Shown here one piece after another: positions 1-11,660 of a stretch of 64,000 bases of DNA. The translations under genes and the position numbers were made by a program. The stretch's first letter is position 1. Every line of letters begins with the position of its first letter. This stretch comes from Leptobrachium leishanense (taxonomy: Eukaryota; Chordata; Amphibia; Anura; Megophryidae), in assembly GCA_009667805.1 (NCBI GenBank), contig CM019066.1:332016077-332080076 (forward strand), in the 5' to 3' direction. The notes beneath the pieces are model-generated. The model worked only from the letters and a program-made list of their open reading frames with translations, did not search any database and was not told where the DNA came from.

Positions 1-149
1 ATAATAGAAAGAAACAGTTAGACATACCAAGGTATATAGAAAAGTAGATAGGTATGTATTTTGATGGATAGAGCGGTATAATGGAGAGACGAATAGATGC
101 AAAGAGGGATTCTCAGATAAATAGATGAAAAGAGCGATGTAATAGATAG
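1..149. repeat. Degenerate GATA-rich lead-in to the 81-bp satellite
   Basis: AT-rich sequence with scattered ATAGA and GATA words. It resembles decayed satellite units, but no clean 81-bp period is visible until about position 150. It probably continues beyond the left edge of the window. Confidence 0.5.
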
Positions 150-3100
150 AGAGCTGCCCAGATATGTAGATGGATACATAGAATGACTAATAGATAGATA
201 AATAACATACTGTATGTAATACATAGATTGAGAGCTGCCCAGATATGTAGACGGATACATAGAATGACTAATAGATAGATAAATAACATACTGTATGTAA
301 TACATAGATTGAGAGCTGCCCAGATATGTAGATGGATACATAGAATGACTAATAGATAGATAAATAACATACTGTATGTAATACATAGATTGAGAGCTGC
401 CCAGATATGTAGACGGATACATAGAATGAGTAATAGACAAATAACATACTGTATGTAATACATAGATTGAGAGCTGCCCAGATATGCAGATAGATTATTA
501 GATTGATTAAAAGATAGATAAATAACATACTGTATGTAATACAAAGATTGAGAGCTGTCCAGATATGTAGACGGATACATAGAATGACTAATAGATAGAT
601 AAATAACATACTGTATGTAATACATAGATTGAGAGCTGCCCAGATATGTAGACGGATACATAGAATGACTAATAGATAGATAAATAACATACTGTATGTA
701 ATACATAGATTGAGAGCTCCCCAGATATGTAGACGGATACATAGAATGACTAATAGATAGACAAATAACATACTGTATGTAATACATAGATTGAGAGCTG
801 TCCAGATATGTAGACGGATACATAGAATGAGTAATAGATAGATAAATAACATACTGTATGTAATACATAGATTGAGAGCTGCCCAGATATGTAGACGGAT
901 ACATAGAATGACTAATAGATAGATAAATAACATACTGTATGTAATACATAGATTGAGAGCTGCCCAGATATGTAGACGGATACATAGAATGACTAATAGA
1001 TAGATAAATAACATACTGTATGTAATACATAGATTGAGAGCTGCCCAGATATGTAGACGGATACATAGAATGACTAATAGATAGATAAATAACATACTGT
1101 ATGTAATACATAGATTGAGAGCTGCCCAGATATGTAGATAGATTATTAGATTGATTAAAAGATAGATAAATAACATACTGTATGTAATACATAGATTGAG
1201 AGCTGCCCAGATATGTAGACGGATACATAGAATGACTAATAGATAGATAAATAACATACTGTATGTAATACATAGATTGAGAGCTGCCCAGATATGTAGA
1301 CGGATACATAGAATGACTAATAGATAGATAAATAACATACTGTATGTAATACATAGATTGAGAGCTCCCCAGATATGTAGACGGATACATAGAATGACTA
1401 ATAGATAGACAAATAACATACTGTATGTAATACATAGATTGAGAGCTGTCCAGATATGTAGACGGATACATAGAATGAGTAATAGATAGATAAATAACAT
1501 ACTGTATGTAATACATAGATTGAGAGCTGCCCAGATATGTAGACGGATACATAGAATGACTAATAGATAGATAATAACATACTGTATGTAATACATAGAT
1601 TGAGAGCTGCCCAGATATGTAGACGGATACATAGAATGACTAATAGATAGATAAATAACATACTGTATGTAATACATAGATTGAGAGCTGTCCAGATATG
1701 TAGACGGATACATAGAATGACTAATAGATAGATAAATAACATACTGTATGTAATACATAGATTGAGAGCTGCCCAGATATGTAGACGGATACATAGAATG
1801 ACTAATAGATAGATAAATAACATACTGTATGTAATACATAGATTGAGAGCTGCCCAGATATGTAGACGGATACATAGAATGACTAATAGACAGATAAATA
1901 ACATACTGTATGTAATACATAGATTGAGAGCTGCCCAGATATGTAGACGGATACATAGAATGACTAATAGATAGATAAATAACATACTGTATGTAATACA
2001 TAGATTGAGAGCTGCCCAGATATGTAGACGGATACATAGAATGACTAATAGACAGATAAATAACATACTGTATGTAATACATAGATTGAGAGCTGCCCAG
2101 ATATGTAGACGGATACATAGAATGACTAATAGATAGACAAATAACATACTGTATGTAATACATAGATTGAGAGCTGTCCAGATATGTAGACGGATACATA
2201 GAATGACTAATAGATAGACAAATAACATACTGTATGTAATACATAGATTGAGAGCTGCCCAGATATGTAGACGGATACATAGAATGACTAATAGATAGAT
2301 AAATAACATACTGTATGTAATACATAGATTGAGAGCTGCCCAGATATGTAGACGGATACATAGAATGAGTAATAGATAGACAAATAACATACTGTATGTA
2401 ATACATAGATTGAGAGCTGCCCAGATATGTAGACGGATACATAGAATGAGTAATAGATAGACAAATAACATACTGTATGTAATACATAGATTGAGAGCTG
2501 CCCAGATATGTAGATGGATACATAGAATGACTAATAGATAGATAAATAACATACTGAATGTAATACATAGATTGAGAGCTCCCCAGATATGTAGACGGAT
2601 ACATAGAATGACTAATAGATAGATAAATAACATACTGTATGTAATACATAGATTGAGAGCTGCCCAGATATGTAGACGGATACATAGAATGACTAATAGA
2701 TAGATAAATAACATACTGTATGTAATACATAGATTGAGAGCTGTCCAGATATGTAGACGGATACATAGAATGACTAATAGATAGACAAATAACATACTGT
2801 ATGTAATACATAGATTGAGAGCTGCCCAGATATGTAGACGGATACATAGAATGACTAATAGATAGATAAATAACATACTGTATGTAATACATAGATTGAG
2901 AGCTGCCCAGATATGTAGACGGATACATAGAATGAGTAATAGATAGACAAATAACATACTGTATGTAATACATAGATTGAGAGCTGCCCAGATATGTAGA
3001 CGGATACATAGAATGAGTAATAGATAGACAAATAACATACTGTATGTAATACATAGATTGAGAGCTGCCCAGATATGTAGATGGATACATAGAATGACTA

Positions 3101-3193
3101 ATAGATAGATAAATAACATACTGTATGTAATACATAGATTGAGAGCTCCCCAGATATGTAGACGGATACATAGAATGACTAATAGATAGATAA
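150..3193 (+). repeat. 81-bp satellite array, direct orientation (about 37 units)
   Basis: A tandem array with an 81-bp unit: the word AATAACATACTG recurs every 81 bp. Each unit has a GAGAGCTGCCCAGATATG block, a GACGGATACATAGAATGA block, a short GATA run and the odd palindrome ACATACTGTATGT. Units differ by a few substitutions, such as CTGCCC, CTCCCC or CTGTCC, and GACGG or GATGG. Marker variants recur at fixed distances: the GATTATTAGATTGATTAAAAG variant near 490 and 1138 is 648 bp apart (8 units), and the GATGG variants at 2511 and 3078 are 567 bp apart (7 units). This shows segmental, higher-order amplification. Because 81 is 27 codons, several frames stay open for hundreds of codons; these are not genes. 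Confidence 0.95.
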
Positions 3194-3300
3194 TCAATGT
3201 ATTACATACAGTATGTTATTTATCTATCTATTAGTCATTCTATGTATCCGTCTACATATCTGGGCAGCTCTCAATCTATGTATTACATACAGTATGTTAT
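3194..3300 (-). repeat. Inverted segment of the 81-bp satellite
   Basis: About 1.3 units run in the opposite orientation (GTATTACATACAGTATG, then CTACATATCTGGGCAGCTCTC) between direct units on both sides. The left junction lacks four bases of the unit (CTAT). With the direct unit starting at 3301, the segment forms a near-perfect inverted repeat with arms of about 80-100 bp and almost no spacer. Confidence 0.9.
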
Positions 3301-3540
3301 TTGAGAGCTGCCCAGATATGTAGACGGATACATAGAATGACTAATAGATAGATAAATAACATACTGTATGTAATACATAGATTGAGAGCTGCCCAGATAT
3401 GTAGACAGATACATAGAATGACTAATAGATAGATAAATAACATACTGTATGTAATACATAGATTGAGAGCTGCCCAGATATGTAGACAGATACATAGAAT
3501 GACTAATAGATAGATAATGTAATACATAGATTGAGAGCTA
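3301..3540 (+). repeat. 81-bp satellite array, resumed direct orientation (about 3 units)
   Basis: Direct units resume with TTGAGAGCTGCCCAG. Two of the three units carry GACAG in place of GACGG. The array decays after about 3535. Confidence 0.9.
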
Positions 3541-4730
3541 TTCAGATATGTTGTAAATGATAGCTATATTGAGATACGCAGATATTTAGATAGATGATAA
3601 ATAGACGCATAACAGACGGATGAATAGATGAATATTGAGATACTCAGATATATAGATAATATGTAAGATATATCTTTTATCTATCTATATATCTATCTTA
3701 TATATTATCTATATAGCTGAGCATCTCAATATCCAGCTATTCATCCATCTACTATACTTCTATTTATCTATCATCTATCTAAATATCTGAGTATCTCAAT
3801 ATACTGTATCTATCATCTACATATCTGAATAACTCTTAGATAAAATAGATATTTCTTGTATATTGAGATCTATTGAGATGTGTACATGATAGATATATTG
3901 AGATACTCAGCTATTTAGATAGATGATAGAATAATAAAAGCATAATAGACGGACAAATAGCTGGATATTGAGATACTCAGATATATAGATAATATATACG
4001 ATATATCTTTTTTATCTATCAATATATTATCTATATATCTGAGTATCTCAATACCCCTCTATTCATCCATCTATTATGCTTCCTCTGCATATCTACGTAT
4101 CTCAATATATCTATCATCTACAACATACCTGAATAGCTCTCAATATATAAGATATATCCTTTTTTTTTATCTGAGAGCTATTCAGATAGATGATAGATAT
4201 ATTGAGATACCCAGATATGTAGAAAGATGATAGATAAATAGAAGTATAATAGGCGGATGATTATATGGATATTGATATACTCCGATATATAACTAGATAA
4301 AAAGATATAAGTCATAGACTGAGAGATAATCAGATATGTACATAGATTGCTATATGAATAGATATATAGATACTCAGATGTATAGATGATAGAGAGAGGT
4401 TCATAGGTATGAAGATATGTAGATATATATATATAGTTAGATTGAGATGTACTGAGGTATTTAGATCGACAGATAAAAAAGATATATGTAATAATAGATT
4501 GCTATATAGTAATATAGATACTCTGATTAATAGATATATTGTGATACTATGATATGTAGATAGATACACAGACTGATGGAGAGATACTCCTATATGTAGA
4601 TGATAGATTGATTAATAGTTATATTGTGATACTTAGTTATGTAGGTAGATATATTAAGATACTGTGATATGTAGATATAAAGATAAATCTGTTCTCAGAT
4701 ATGTTTTTAGTCAGACAGAGAGATACTCAG
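3541..4730. repeat. Diverged GATA-rich repeats in both orientations
   Basis: Repeated words such as TATTGAGATACTCAGATATATAG occur on both strands, separated by GATAGATAG runs. Several opposed copies can fold, for example 3655-3730 and 4000-4050. The word TTGAGA(n)CTCAGATAT matches part of the 81-bp unit, so this looks like the older sequence from which the satellite was amplified. No gene seen. Confidence 0.75.
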
Positions 4731-4990
4731 ATTTGTAGATAGAGATAGATAGACCAATTGATAAATAGATAAATAGATAGATAGATAGACCGACCAATAG
4801 ATCGATAGATATAGACAGATAGATAGACCAATAGAGATAGATAGACCAATAGATAGATAGACCAATAGATAGATAGATAGATAGATAGATACAGAGATAG
4901 ATAGATAGAGATAGATAGACCAATAGATCGATAGCTATAGACAGATAGATAGACCAATTGATAGATAGACCAATAGATAGATAGATACTT
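4731..4990. repeat. Compound GATA/GACCAATA microsatellite
   Basis: Tandem GATAGATA tracts are interspersed with AGACCAATAG blocks. The open frames across it are low-complexity artefacts. Confidence 0.9.
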
Positions 4991-6405
4991 GTCATGAACT
5001 CCTGAATCAATGGTTTTAATATATTGGCTTAGGAGATTCATGTTATAATACCATCGTTTTTGAAAACTCTATATAATTTGAGTCCAAATTCTGCTTAATA
5101 TTAACAAATTTTATTTACAAATTATTGAGGGTCAGTTTGTAAAAAAAAATTGGCACATTGCAGGAAATGCCTTTATTATAATTAATTCATTTCAGAAGAT
5201 AACATTTATTCTTCCTCTTTAGGTCGAGATGAAAATGTTTTTCCATAGAAAGCAGACATTTGTTTCGCTGGTTGAGTCCGTCTTTATCACTTTGTTCTGT
5301 CTTATAATAAACAACAGATAATGAAGAAAGGGCAGGAAGAAAATGTTAGATCCATTTCGGCAGTCAACTTGAAGAATGTTTCGCTACGTGTTTCTCTAAA
5401 GGGTTCTCTATTTCTCATGATGGGTCATGTTTCTGTAAGAACAGACAGAAAATCAATACAAAGAGTAAGAAATTTAATAAAAAATAGCCTCTTCTCTTAA
5501 GTGAGCTGTCTTCTCTCCTCATTCGCACAATAAACAAACTTCTTGTAACCAATACACTGGCCTGATGTTTGCTCCCCCCAGTACCTGCTACACTGACACA
5601 TACAGCGATCAAAAAGCGGTAAAAATAGAAATGATGTTAATAGTAGAATGAACGGCGTTGTTATCATTAAATGTGGAAATCGTCAAACATGGTCACATTC
5701 TGGATATTCCAAAATAAACGTTTTAAGCCTTTTCTTCAAAGCCATGTCTTCGAATATCATATTTACAAAATAAGTAATTTGCAGGGACTAAAAGCTGATC
5801 TCCATTGGCAATTTTTACTATTTGAAGTCTTTATTAGATTTTACTCAATTTTCTTTTTTGCTGATTGAGTAATAGAATATCAGCTGACTTTACGGTTAAA
5901 ACTCGTTCATTCTATTATTACTAATTGTGTAGTAATAAGGGATGTCCTGATCGGGGGATCTATTCCGAACCTGCTGTAAATTTACCAGAGCCATTTGAGT
6001 CTATGGGTTTGCCAATGCCAAGTTTTCAACAGCTATGGTTACATTTACACCAAGGTTGGAATAGGGCCACGGATGTTTGTGTCAATTTGATCCGAGTAAT
6101 GCAATGCTAAGTATGTGCCGATCTGATACTGCTCCTAAAGCCACCAGATATCTGCTCTGCTCCAGCAGCAGTTCCTCAGCAGTTTTCCTTGGACGCCCGT
6201 GCCTCTTGTAGCTAGGCATTCAGGCTACGTTAGTCACCCAGCAAACTTAGGACCAGGGGTAAAGGAGGTTAGAATATGAACATTCCTTATTATAGTAACC
6301 CTGACTGTAAAAAATGACTATTTTGTGTATTTTTAATATTTACACATATCTTTTGTCCTTAAAGAATAGCTCTGCTACCTACATACTATACTTACTATAA
6401 GTATA
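4991..6405. other. No recognisable feature (AT-rich, likely single-copy or very old repeat)
   Basis: I see no coding region, inverted-repeat element or RNA gene here. Short open frames of about 60-65 codons show no recognisable domain. Confidence 0.5.
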
Positions 6406-6485
6406 TTAACCCCTTAACGACAGGCGGTTGGGGCCCGTCGGGAAGTGAGTTAACGTCGGCGGGACGTACCCGCACCCCCAGCTAC
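6406..6485 (+). mobile_element. Fragment of a TTAA-type (piggyBac-like) element end
   Basis: The stretch begins TTAACCCCTTAACGAC, matching the ends of the complete elements at 16020-17169 and 55605-56833. It is lost after about 80 bp, where an L2-type tail begins. Assignment to a piggyBac-like group is inferred from the TTAA site only. Confidence 0.45.
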
Positions 6486-6856
6486 CGCCTTCAAGACTTC
6501 TCCCCAGCTGCCCCATTTCTATGGAATTCCCTCCCCTGAAACATCAGACTCTCCCAGTCTCTCCAGTCCTTCAATAAGTCTCTGAAAACACATTATTTTA
6601 GGGAAGCCTATCATCTCACTCCCTAATCCCCCTCTGTTCACTTCCTACTGCATCCTCCCACACAGCTCGCATGCACCCCTCTACTTCAAATTCTCTATTA
6701 ACCCTCACCTAGTGTGCCACACCTATACTTTTAGATTGTAAGCTCTTGAGCAAGGTCCTCTCGCCTACTGTACTGTGTGTTGAACCTAACCTGTATGTAT
6801 ATTTATCTGTCTCCCATTGTACAGTGCTACGGAACTTGTTAGCACTTTATAAAAAC
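6486..6856 (+). mobile_element. LINE (L2-type) 3' end fragment
   Basis: It contains the characteristic tail TTTTAGATTGTAAGCTCTTGAGCAAG...GTGCTACGGAACTTGTTAGCACTTTATAAA, similar in layout to 45935-46363. The upstream part is a decayed remnant of the ORF C-terminus. It is truncated at its 5' end. Clade assignment is from recognition of the tail, not from a search. Confidence 0.55.
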
Positions 6857-7843
6857 TTGTCACTGTAACTAGTACACACCGCCTCATGGAGCTGATGTGC
6901 ATCATTGGCTGCAGGGGGACGGCCTGAGTTCATGACATCTCGCAGCAGCCAAAAGTGCGCGCCGGCTTCAGGAAGGGGCTGAGGTGGCCCATAGAAGTCA
7001 ACGGGGTGTACTATGATGTTTTTCACTGATAGTAAATCATGAAAAAATAATTCTAGGCTAACATTTAAGACATTTGCCTCCTTTACTAACAAATGCATTT
7101 TGTTGAAAAAAAACATTATCATAACATTCAAACATGGGATGTGTAGTTACCAGTTAGATACTGGGGAAACTGGCAATGCTGCACAGAGATGGTTATCACC
7201 AAATAGATAAAATAGTATAACTTTCTCAATCCCTGGGATGAAAGGGTCTAAACTCTAGATAGTGTTCTTCATCTTGCACAATCTCAACCAGTGTCTGCAT
7301 TCTTAACATAGAGGCAAAAATGGCTTTTGTGTCAAATCCAGTAAATGTGATAAACATGGATAATTATATGGATCTCCTGCTCATGGGGATTTGTAGTGAT
7401 CAAAATGAGATTATTAGCAATGCAGCTTCCAAAAAATACCAATAGAATATATAAATATTATCTGTATGTGCAATTATAACCCCGAGTCTTATCTCTGTAT
7501 AGTGGTGAGTGACCCTAGAGCTCTCCCTGTATTCTGCCCTGCTTTTTGTTACAGTGAGGGTGAGGGCTGCTCCTTGTGTCTTTTTACTGTAACACAGGTT
7601 GACAGGAGTGAGATGTCACAGGGTATTTCATTTCTTCCCAGGGGGCACACTAACCTTGAATGAAAAAGGTATGCAAATGGGGTATTATATACTAAGTTTT
7701 GGACCTTAGTGTGTTACAGTGTAAAATAGAGTTTAGTACTATTACAATCCTAATTATTATTATTATTCTTTATTCTAATCCTAATGCTAACACTTGAACG
7801 CTAACTGTTAAAATCTGCTCCCTGTGTGATCTCACTCTCGCTA
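6857..7843. other. No recognisable feature
   Basis: AT-rich sequence with a short GC-rich island near 6890-7010. Short open frames lack any domain I recognise. Confidence 0.45.
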
Positions 7844-7960
7844 GGCTGGGTGGAGTAGAGGTAACATCACTGCTCTGCGTGGAGAGAGACTGTGGAGACA
7901 TGGGTTTGATCCCGACGAGCAACCTCTCCAGTAAGTGTCCTTGGGCAAGACACCTAACGG
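7844..7960 (+). mobile_element. tRNA-derived SINE, 5' part (split by a hAT insertion)
   Basis: It begins GGCTGGGTGGAGTAGAGG and carries a Pol III B-box-like GGGTTTGATCCC. A second domain follows with GTGTCCTTGGGCAAGACAC, typical of vertebrate V-SINE-like bodies. The SINE continues at 10553 after a 2.6-kb insertion. The uninterrupted relative at 19286-19491 confirms the join. Confidence 0.85.
7953..7960. repeat. 8-bp target-site duplication CCTAACGG (left copy)
   Basis: Identical to 10545-10552 and directly flanking the inverted ends of the 7961-10544 element. An 8-bp duplication is the hAT hallmark. Confidence 0.9.
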
Positions 7961-8499
7961 CAGGGGCGGACTGGGGCGGGGGGCAGGGGGACCAGTGCCA
8001 CCCGGGCCGCCTGTGTCAGACCCCTCCTGTACAATATTGCTGGCCGCCGCATCGGGCCAGGACCTGGGCCCTATGGCCCGGGGCCTTGCCTGCTGGTAGT
8101 CGGCCCGAAATTGCAGCTGCACAATCAGATGTGTTAAGCAGCAGACTGCCGCAGGAGCTCCTACACCTACCCCTCTATGGCTGAGCGCGCCAGCGCGGAA
8201 GTGCAGGCGCACATGTGACATCGTATCACATGACTGTGAGCTGACGTCATCATGTGCTGCCTGCACGTGGTGCCCTGTGAAGGTGCTTTTAACTCCGCTG
8301 TGGACCGGGTGTTTCCTGCTCCTCCTGCTGGCCTCGTGAGGGGCCCCCTGTAATTTAGCATGCTTCCAGATTTGTTGTCAGGAGAGCACTGAGAGAGCCT
8401 GGTGGAGAGCACTGTCTGCTCAGAGATAAGGCAGCTCTGAAACCTCACCCGGCAGCTCTGAAACCTCCCAGACCCCCAGCACCTCCAGGATGAAGTAAG

Positions 8500-8830
8500 G
8501 AGGGGGATGGGGTTGAGTGTGTGAGGGGTGAGTTTGTGTGTCTGGGGAGGTTAAAACAGTGTCTGGGGGTGGAGGGGAGTCATTGTGGGTGTGTGGGAGG
8601 GTTAAGTGTGTGTGGTGTTAAGGATTAAGTCTGTGTGAGTGTGTGAGGGGTTAAATCTGTGTGTGTATGAGGGATTAAGTCTGTGTGAGGGGTTAAATCT
8701 GTGTGGGTGTAAAAGGTTAAATCTGTGTGTGGGTGTGAGGGATTAAGTTGTGTGTGTTGTGTGTGTTAAATTGTGTGTGTTTGAGGGGTTAAGTCTGTGT
8801 GTGTGTTTGAGGGGTTAAGTCAGTGTGTGC
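8500..8830 (+). repeat. GT-rich minisatellite in the hAT element
   Basis: Imperfect repeats of about 20-35 bp built on GTGTGTGAGGGGTTAAGTCT. Non-coding. Confidence 0.8.
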
Positions 8831-9039
8831 ATAACTAGATTTTTATTTTACTATATAACTTTTAATATATTTTAATGAACTAAATATAATTAAAATAATA
8901 ATAATGTTATTTATTTTTATTTTTAATTTTAAAATAAAATTTTTATTAATAATATATTTGAGTTTTATTCCTGTGGATTCTTTGCTACAGTATTGTGAGA
9001 TTTGTATAAGGATATCACAGAATCCACAGCAATAGAACT

Positions 9040-9440
9040 CACGCTCATACACTCTGAACATTACCATGAGTTTTATATGCTGTGGATTCCGTGATACGCT
9101 CATACACACAGCACATTGCTGCGAATTTTGTTACTGTGGAGCTCTGTGATACGCTCATATACATTGCACATTACTGTGAGTTTTATTGCTGTGGAGCTCT
9201 GTGATATGCTCATACACACTGCACATTGCTGTGAGTTTTATTGCTTTGCAGCTATGTGATACAGTAATGTGCAGTGCGGTGCGTATTAGCGTATCAGAGC
9301 TCCACAACTATAAAACTCACAGTAATGTGCGTTGTGTAGGAGTGTGACTTTAATAGTTGTGGAGCTGTGATACGCTCATACACACCGCACATCACTGAAT
9401 TTTATTGCTGTGGAGCTCTGATACGCTCATACACACCATA
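9040..9440. repeat. ~60-bp minisatellite (CACATTACTGTGAGTTTTATTG unit), block 1
   Basis: Units of the form CTCATACAC...CACATTACTGTGAGTTTTATTGCTGTGGAGCTCTGTGATACG recur, some inverted (for example 9255-9330). The same unit occurs at 10195-10470 and inside a different hAT element at 61878-62117. Confidence 0.8.
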
Positions 9441-9689
9441 CGCAGACAATGAGGCAAGTGGCATGTCGGCTAGTCTTGACAAAACCTGCCCATCAGTAAG
9501 AGGTTAACGATGCTCTCCTGTTAACCTGTTTTATGTGTTGCACCTTTCCAATTGTTATTTAAAAAAATATTATATTTTGGGGGGGTTTAAATATTTTTAA
9601 AATTTGTATGCTTTAGTGATTATTTTTGTTGAGGGGCACTAATGAAAGACTTGCCCCTGGGCGCAACATGATCTCGCTACGCTGTGGGC

Positions 9690-10190
9690 AATATATATCC
9701 ATGTGTGAGCTGTGGGCAATATATATCCTTTTGTGAGTTGGGGGCAATTATATATCCCTGTGTGAGCTGGGGCAATATATATCCATGTGCGAGCTGCTGT
9801 GGGCAGTATATTATCCAGGTGCGAGCTGCTGGGAGCAATATATTTCCATGTGTGAGCTGCTGGGGGCAATATATTTCCATGTGTGAGCTGCAGGGGCAAT
9901 ATATATATCCATGTGTGAGCTGCAGGGGCAATATTATATCCATGATTGAGCTGCTGGGGCAATATATATGAGCTGCTGGGGCAATATATATCCATGTGTG
10001 AGCTGCTGGGGGCAATATATATCCATGTGAGCTGTGGCACTATATCCGTGTGAGCTGTGGCACTATATCCGTGTGAGCTGGGGCCAATATATCCATGTGA
10101 GCTGGGGCCAATATATCCATGTGAGCTGGTGGCAATATACCCATGTGTGAGGTGGGGCAATACACCCATGTGTGAGGTGGGGCAATATAT
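9690..10190 (+). repeat. ~30-bp minisatellite (GGCAATATATATCCATGTG unit)
   Basis: About 16 imperfect units of GGGGCAATATATATCC plus ATGTGTGAGCTGCTG. Open frames on both strands are artefacts of the repeat. Confidence 0.85.
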
Positions 10191-10194
10191 CCAT

Positions 10195-10475
10195 GTACGG
10201 TGTGTATGAGTGAGTTTTATTGCTCTGGAGCTCTGTGATATGCTCATACACACCGCACATTACTGTGAGTTTTATTGCTGTGGAGCTCTCATACAGTAAT
10301 GTGCAGTGTGTTTGAGCGTAACAGAGCTCCACAGCAATAAAACGCACAGTAATGTGCGGTGTGTATGAGCATATCACAGAGCTTTACAGCAATACAACTC
10401 ACTGTAATGTGCGCTGTGTATGAGAGTAAGTTATATTGCTGCGGAGCTCTGTGATAATGCTCATACACAAGGGCC
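10195..10475. repeat. ~60-bp minisatellite, block 2
   Basis: Same unit as 9040-9440, again in both orientations around GAGCTCCACAGCAATAAAAC and its complement. Confidence 0.75.
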
Positions 10476-10552
10476 TGAGTTGCTGCACTATGGGCCTCTG
10501 GGTCATACTTGGCCCCTGGGCCAAAAGTTGCCAGTCAGCCCCTGCCTAACGG

Positions 10553-10640
10553 TACATACTCACCACCCAGGACATACTTGAAAACGAGAGAAATCTAAAT
10601 GTATCCTTCCTGGTAAAATCCTTTCTCCAAAAAAAAAAAA
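10553..10640 (+). mobile_element. tRNA-derived SINE, 3' part with A-run
   Basis: Continues the SINE from 7960 (TACATACTCACCACCCAGGAC ... TCCTTCCTGGTAAAAT) and ends in a run of about 12 A. The flanking 10545-10552 is the right copy of the hAT target duplication. Confidence 0.85.
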
Positions 10641-10727
10641 GATTATTTGTTCCCAGTCTCACTGTGCTCGCTGCCAGAAGAAGGGACAGATAAGGCCACC
10701 CTTCTTGCCATGGGATGTGAGGTTACA

Positions 10728-11290
10728 TAGTTACATAGTTACATAGTTATATAGGCTGAAAAAAGACATGCGTCCATCGGGTTCAGCCTCTCCCACATAA
10801 CCTACTGCTGTTGATCCAAAAGAAGGCAAAAAACCCAGTCTGAATGCTTGCCAATATGCAACATACTGGGAAAAAATTCCTTCTTGACCCCAGAATGGCA
10901 GTCAGATTTCTCCTTGGATCAAGAAGCTTTTACCCACATATTAAATATTATAACCCTTAATATTCTGTGTCTGCAGGAAGTCATCCAGTCGTTTTTTAAA
11001 AGTCTGTACAGACTCTGCCCCAACCACCTCAACAGGCAGAGAATTCCACAGCTTTATTGTTCTCACCGTAAAATAACCCTTCCTATGCTTTAAGCTAAAT
11101 TTTCTTTCTTCCAGTCTAAATGGATGACCCCTTGTCCTATGTATAGACCTGTTAATGAATAGGTTATCAGACATTGGTTGATAATGGCCCCGTATATATT
11201 TATATAAGGTTATCAGATCCCCTCTAAGGCGCCTTTTCTCTAAACTAAACAGGTTTAAGCTTGTTAGTCTTTCCTCATAACTTAACCCTG
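10728..11290 (-). mobile_element. CR1-clade LINE, 3' end of ORF2 and tail (minus strand)
   Basis: The minus strand at 11174-10941 reads about 77 residues with RTRGHPFRLEERKF and LWNSLPVEVVGAESVQTFK, typical of the C-terminal tail of CR1-type ORF2. The 3' terminus is the microsatellite ACATAGTT repeated at 10731-10756. It is 5'-truncated, as expected of incomplete reverse transcription, and carries no RT core. Confidence 0.8.
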
Positions 11291-11439
11291 AGAATGGGAT
11301 TTAATGGGGGGAGGGGGTGTTACAGGAGATGTTAAATAATTTTGCAATTGCAGAATCATTTAAAACCAGCTTTTAGAAGGTGCTAACTTTTGGATTTCCA
11401 AATTCCCGATGGTAATTTGCGCCTGCAATATGTAATACC
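11291..11439. other. Short unassigned spacer
   Basis: No feature recognised. Confidence 0.4.
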
Positions 11440-11660
11440 TCACTTATCAGAATGCTAATTAATGATTGCGCTCCCCATGTTAGGTATAGGAGACACAAAG
11501 TATAGTAAGCTCAAGCAAGCTGTGAGGTGCTAACTGATTTCACCACGGTGTGGTGTCAGGATGGAATGGCATATGAATGCCGTGTGTTAAACTCACTGAT
11601 CCTAGCGCTAACGCTTACATATCGAGACGCTACATTAGCAACAACGATGGAATAGAGCCC
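11440..11660. mobile_element. Decayed relative of the 32084-32824 DNA element
   Basis: ATTGCGCTCCCCATGTTAGG, a CACAAAGTATAGTAAGCTC block and a right end near GAATAGAGCCC parallel 32630-32824 (TTGCGCTCCCTATG, CACAAAGTACAGTAACCTC, ATAGGGCCC) in the same order. No intact ends. Confidence 0.45.

Larger units (their letters stand above)
7961..10544. mobile_element. Non-autonomous hAT element inserted in a SINE
   Basis: The ends are inverted repeats: left CAGGGGCGGACTGG, right reading inward CAGGGGCTGACTGG (13 of 14 match). It is flanked by a perfect 8-bp duplication. The 2584-bp interior encodes no transposase. It is made of several tandem repeat blocks: GT-rich GTGTGAGGGGTTAAGTC units, a ~60-bp ACACCGCACATTACTGTGAG unit and a ~30-bp GGCAATATATATCC unit. 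The flanking SINE sequence is restored exactly by removing the element and one duplication copy. Confidence 0.9.

Noticed and set aside
113..3197. Very long open frames (up to ~940 codons) on the minus strand with a 27-residue repeat
   Set aside because: The 81-bp period is a multiple of three, so a stop-free unit stays open in several frames at once. No start context, no domain, and parallel frames are equally open.
7844..7960. Possible functional tRNA gene
   Set aside because: It has Pol III box-like motifs but continues into a SINE body and A-run, does not fold as a cloverleaf by eye, and has a second dispersed copy.
9639..10253. 204-codon minus-strand frame rich in His/Pro/Tyr
   Set aside because: It overlaps a ~30-bp minisatellite inside a hAT element; composition and overlap explain it.
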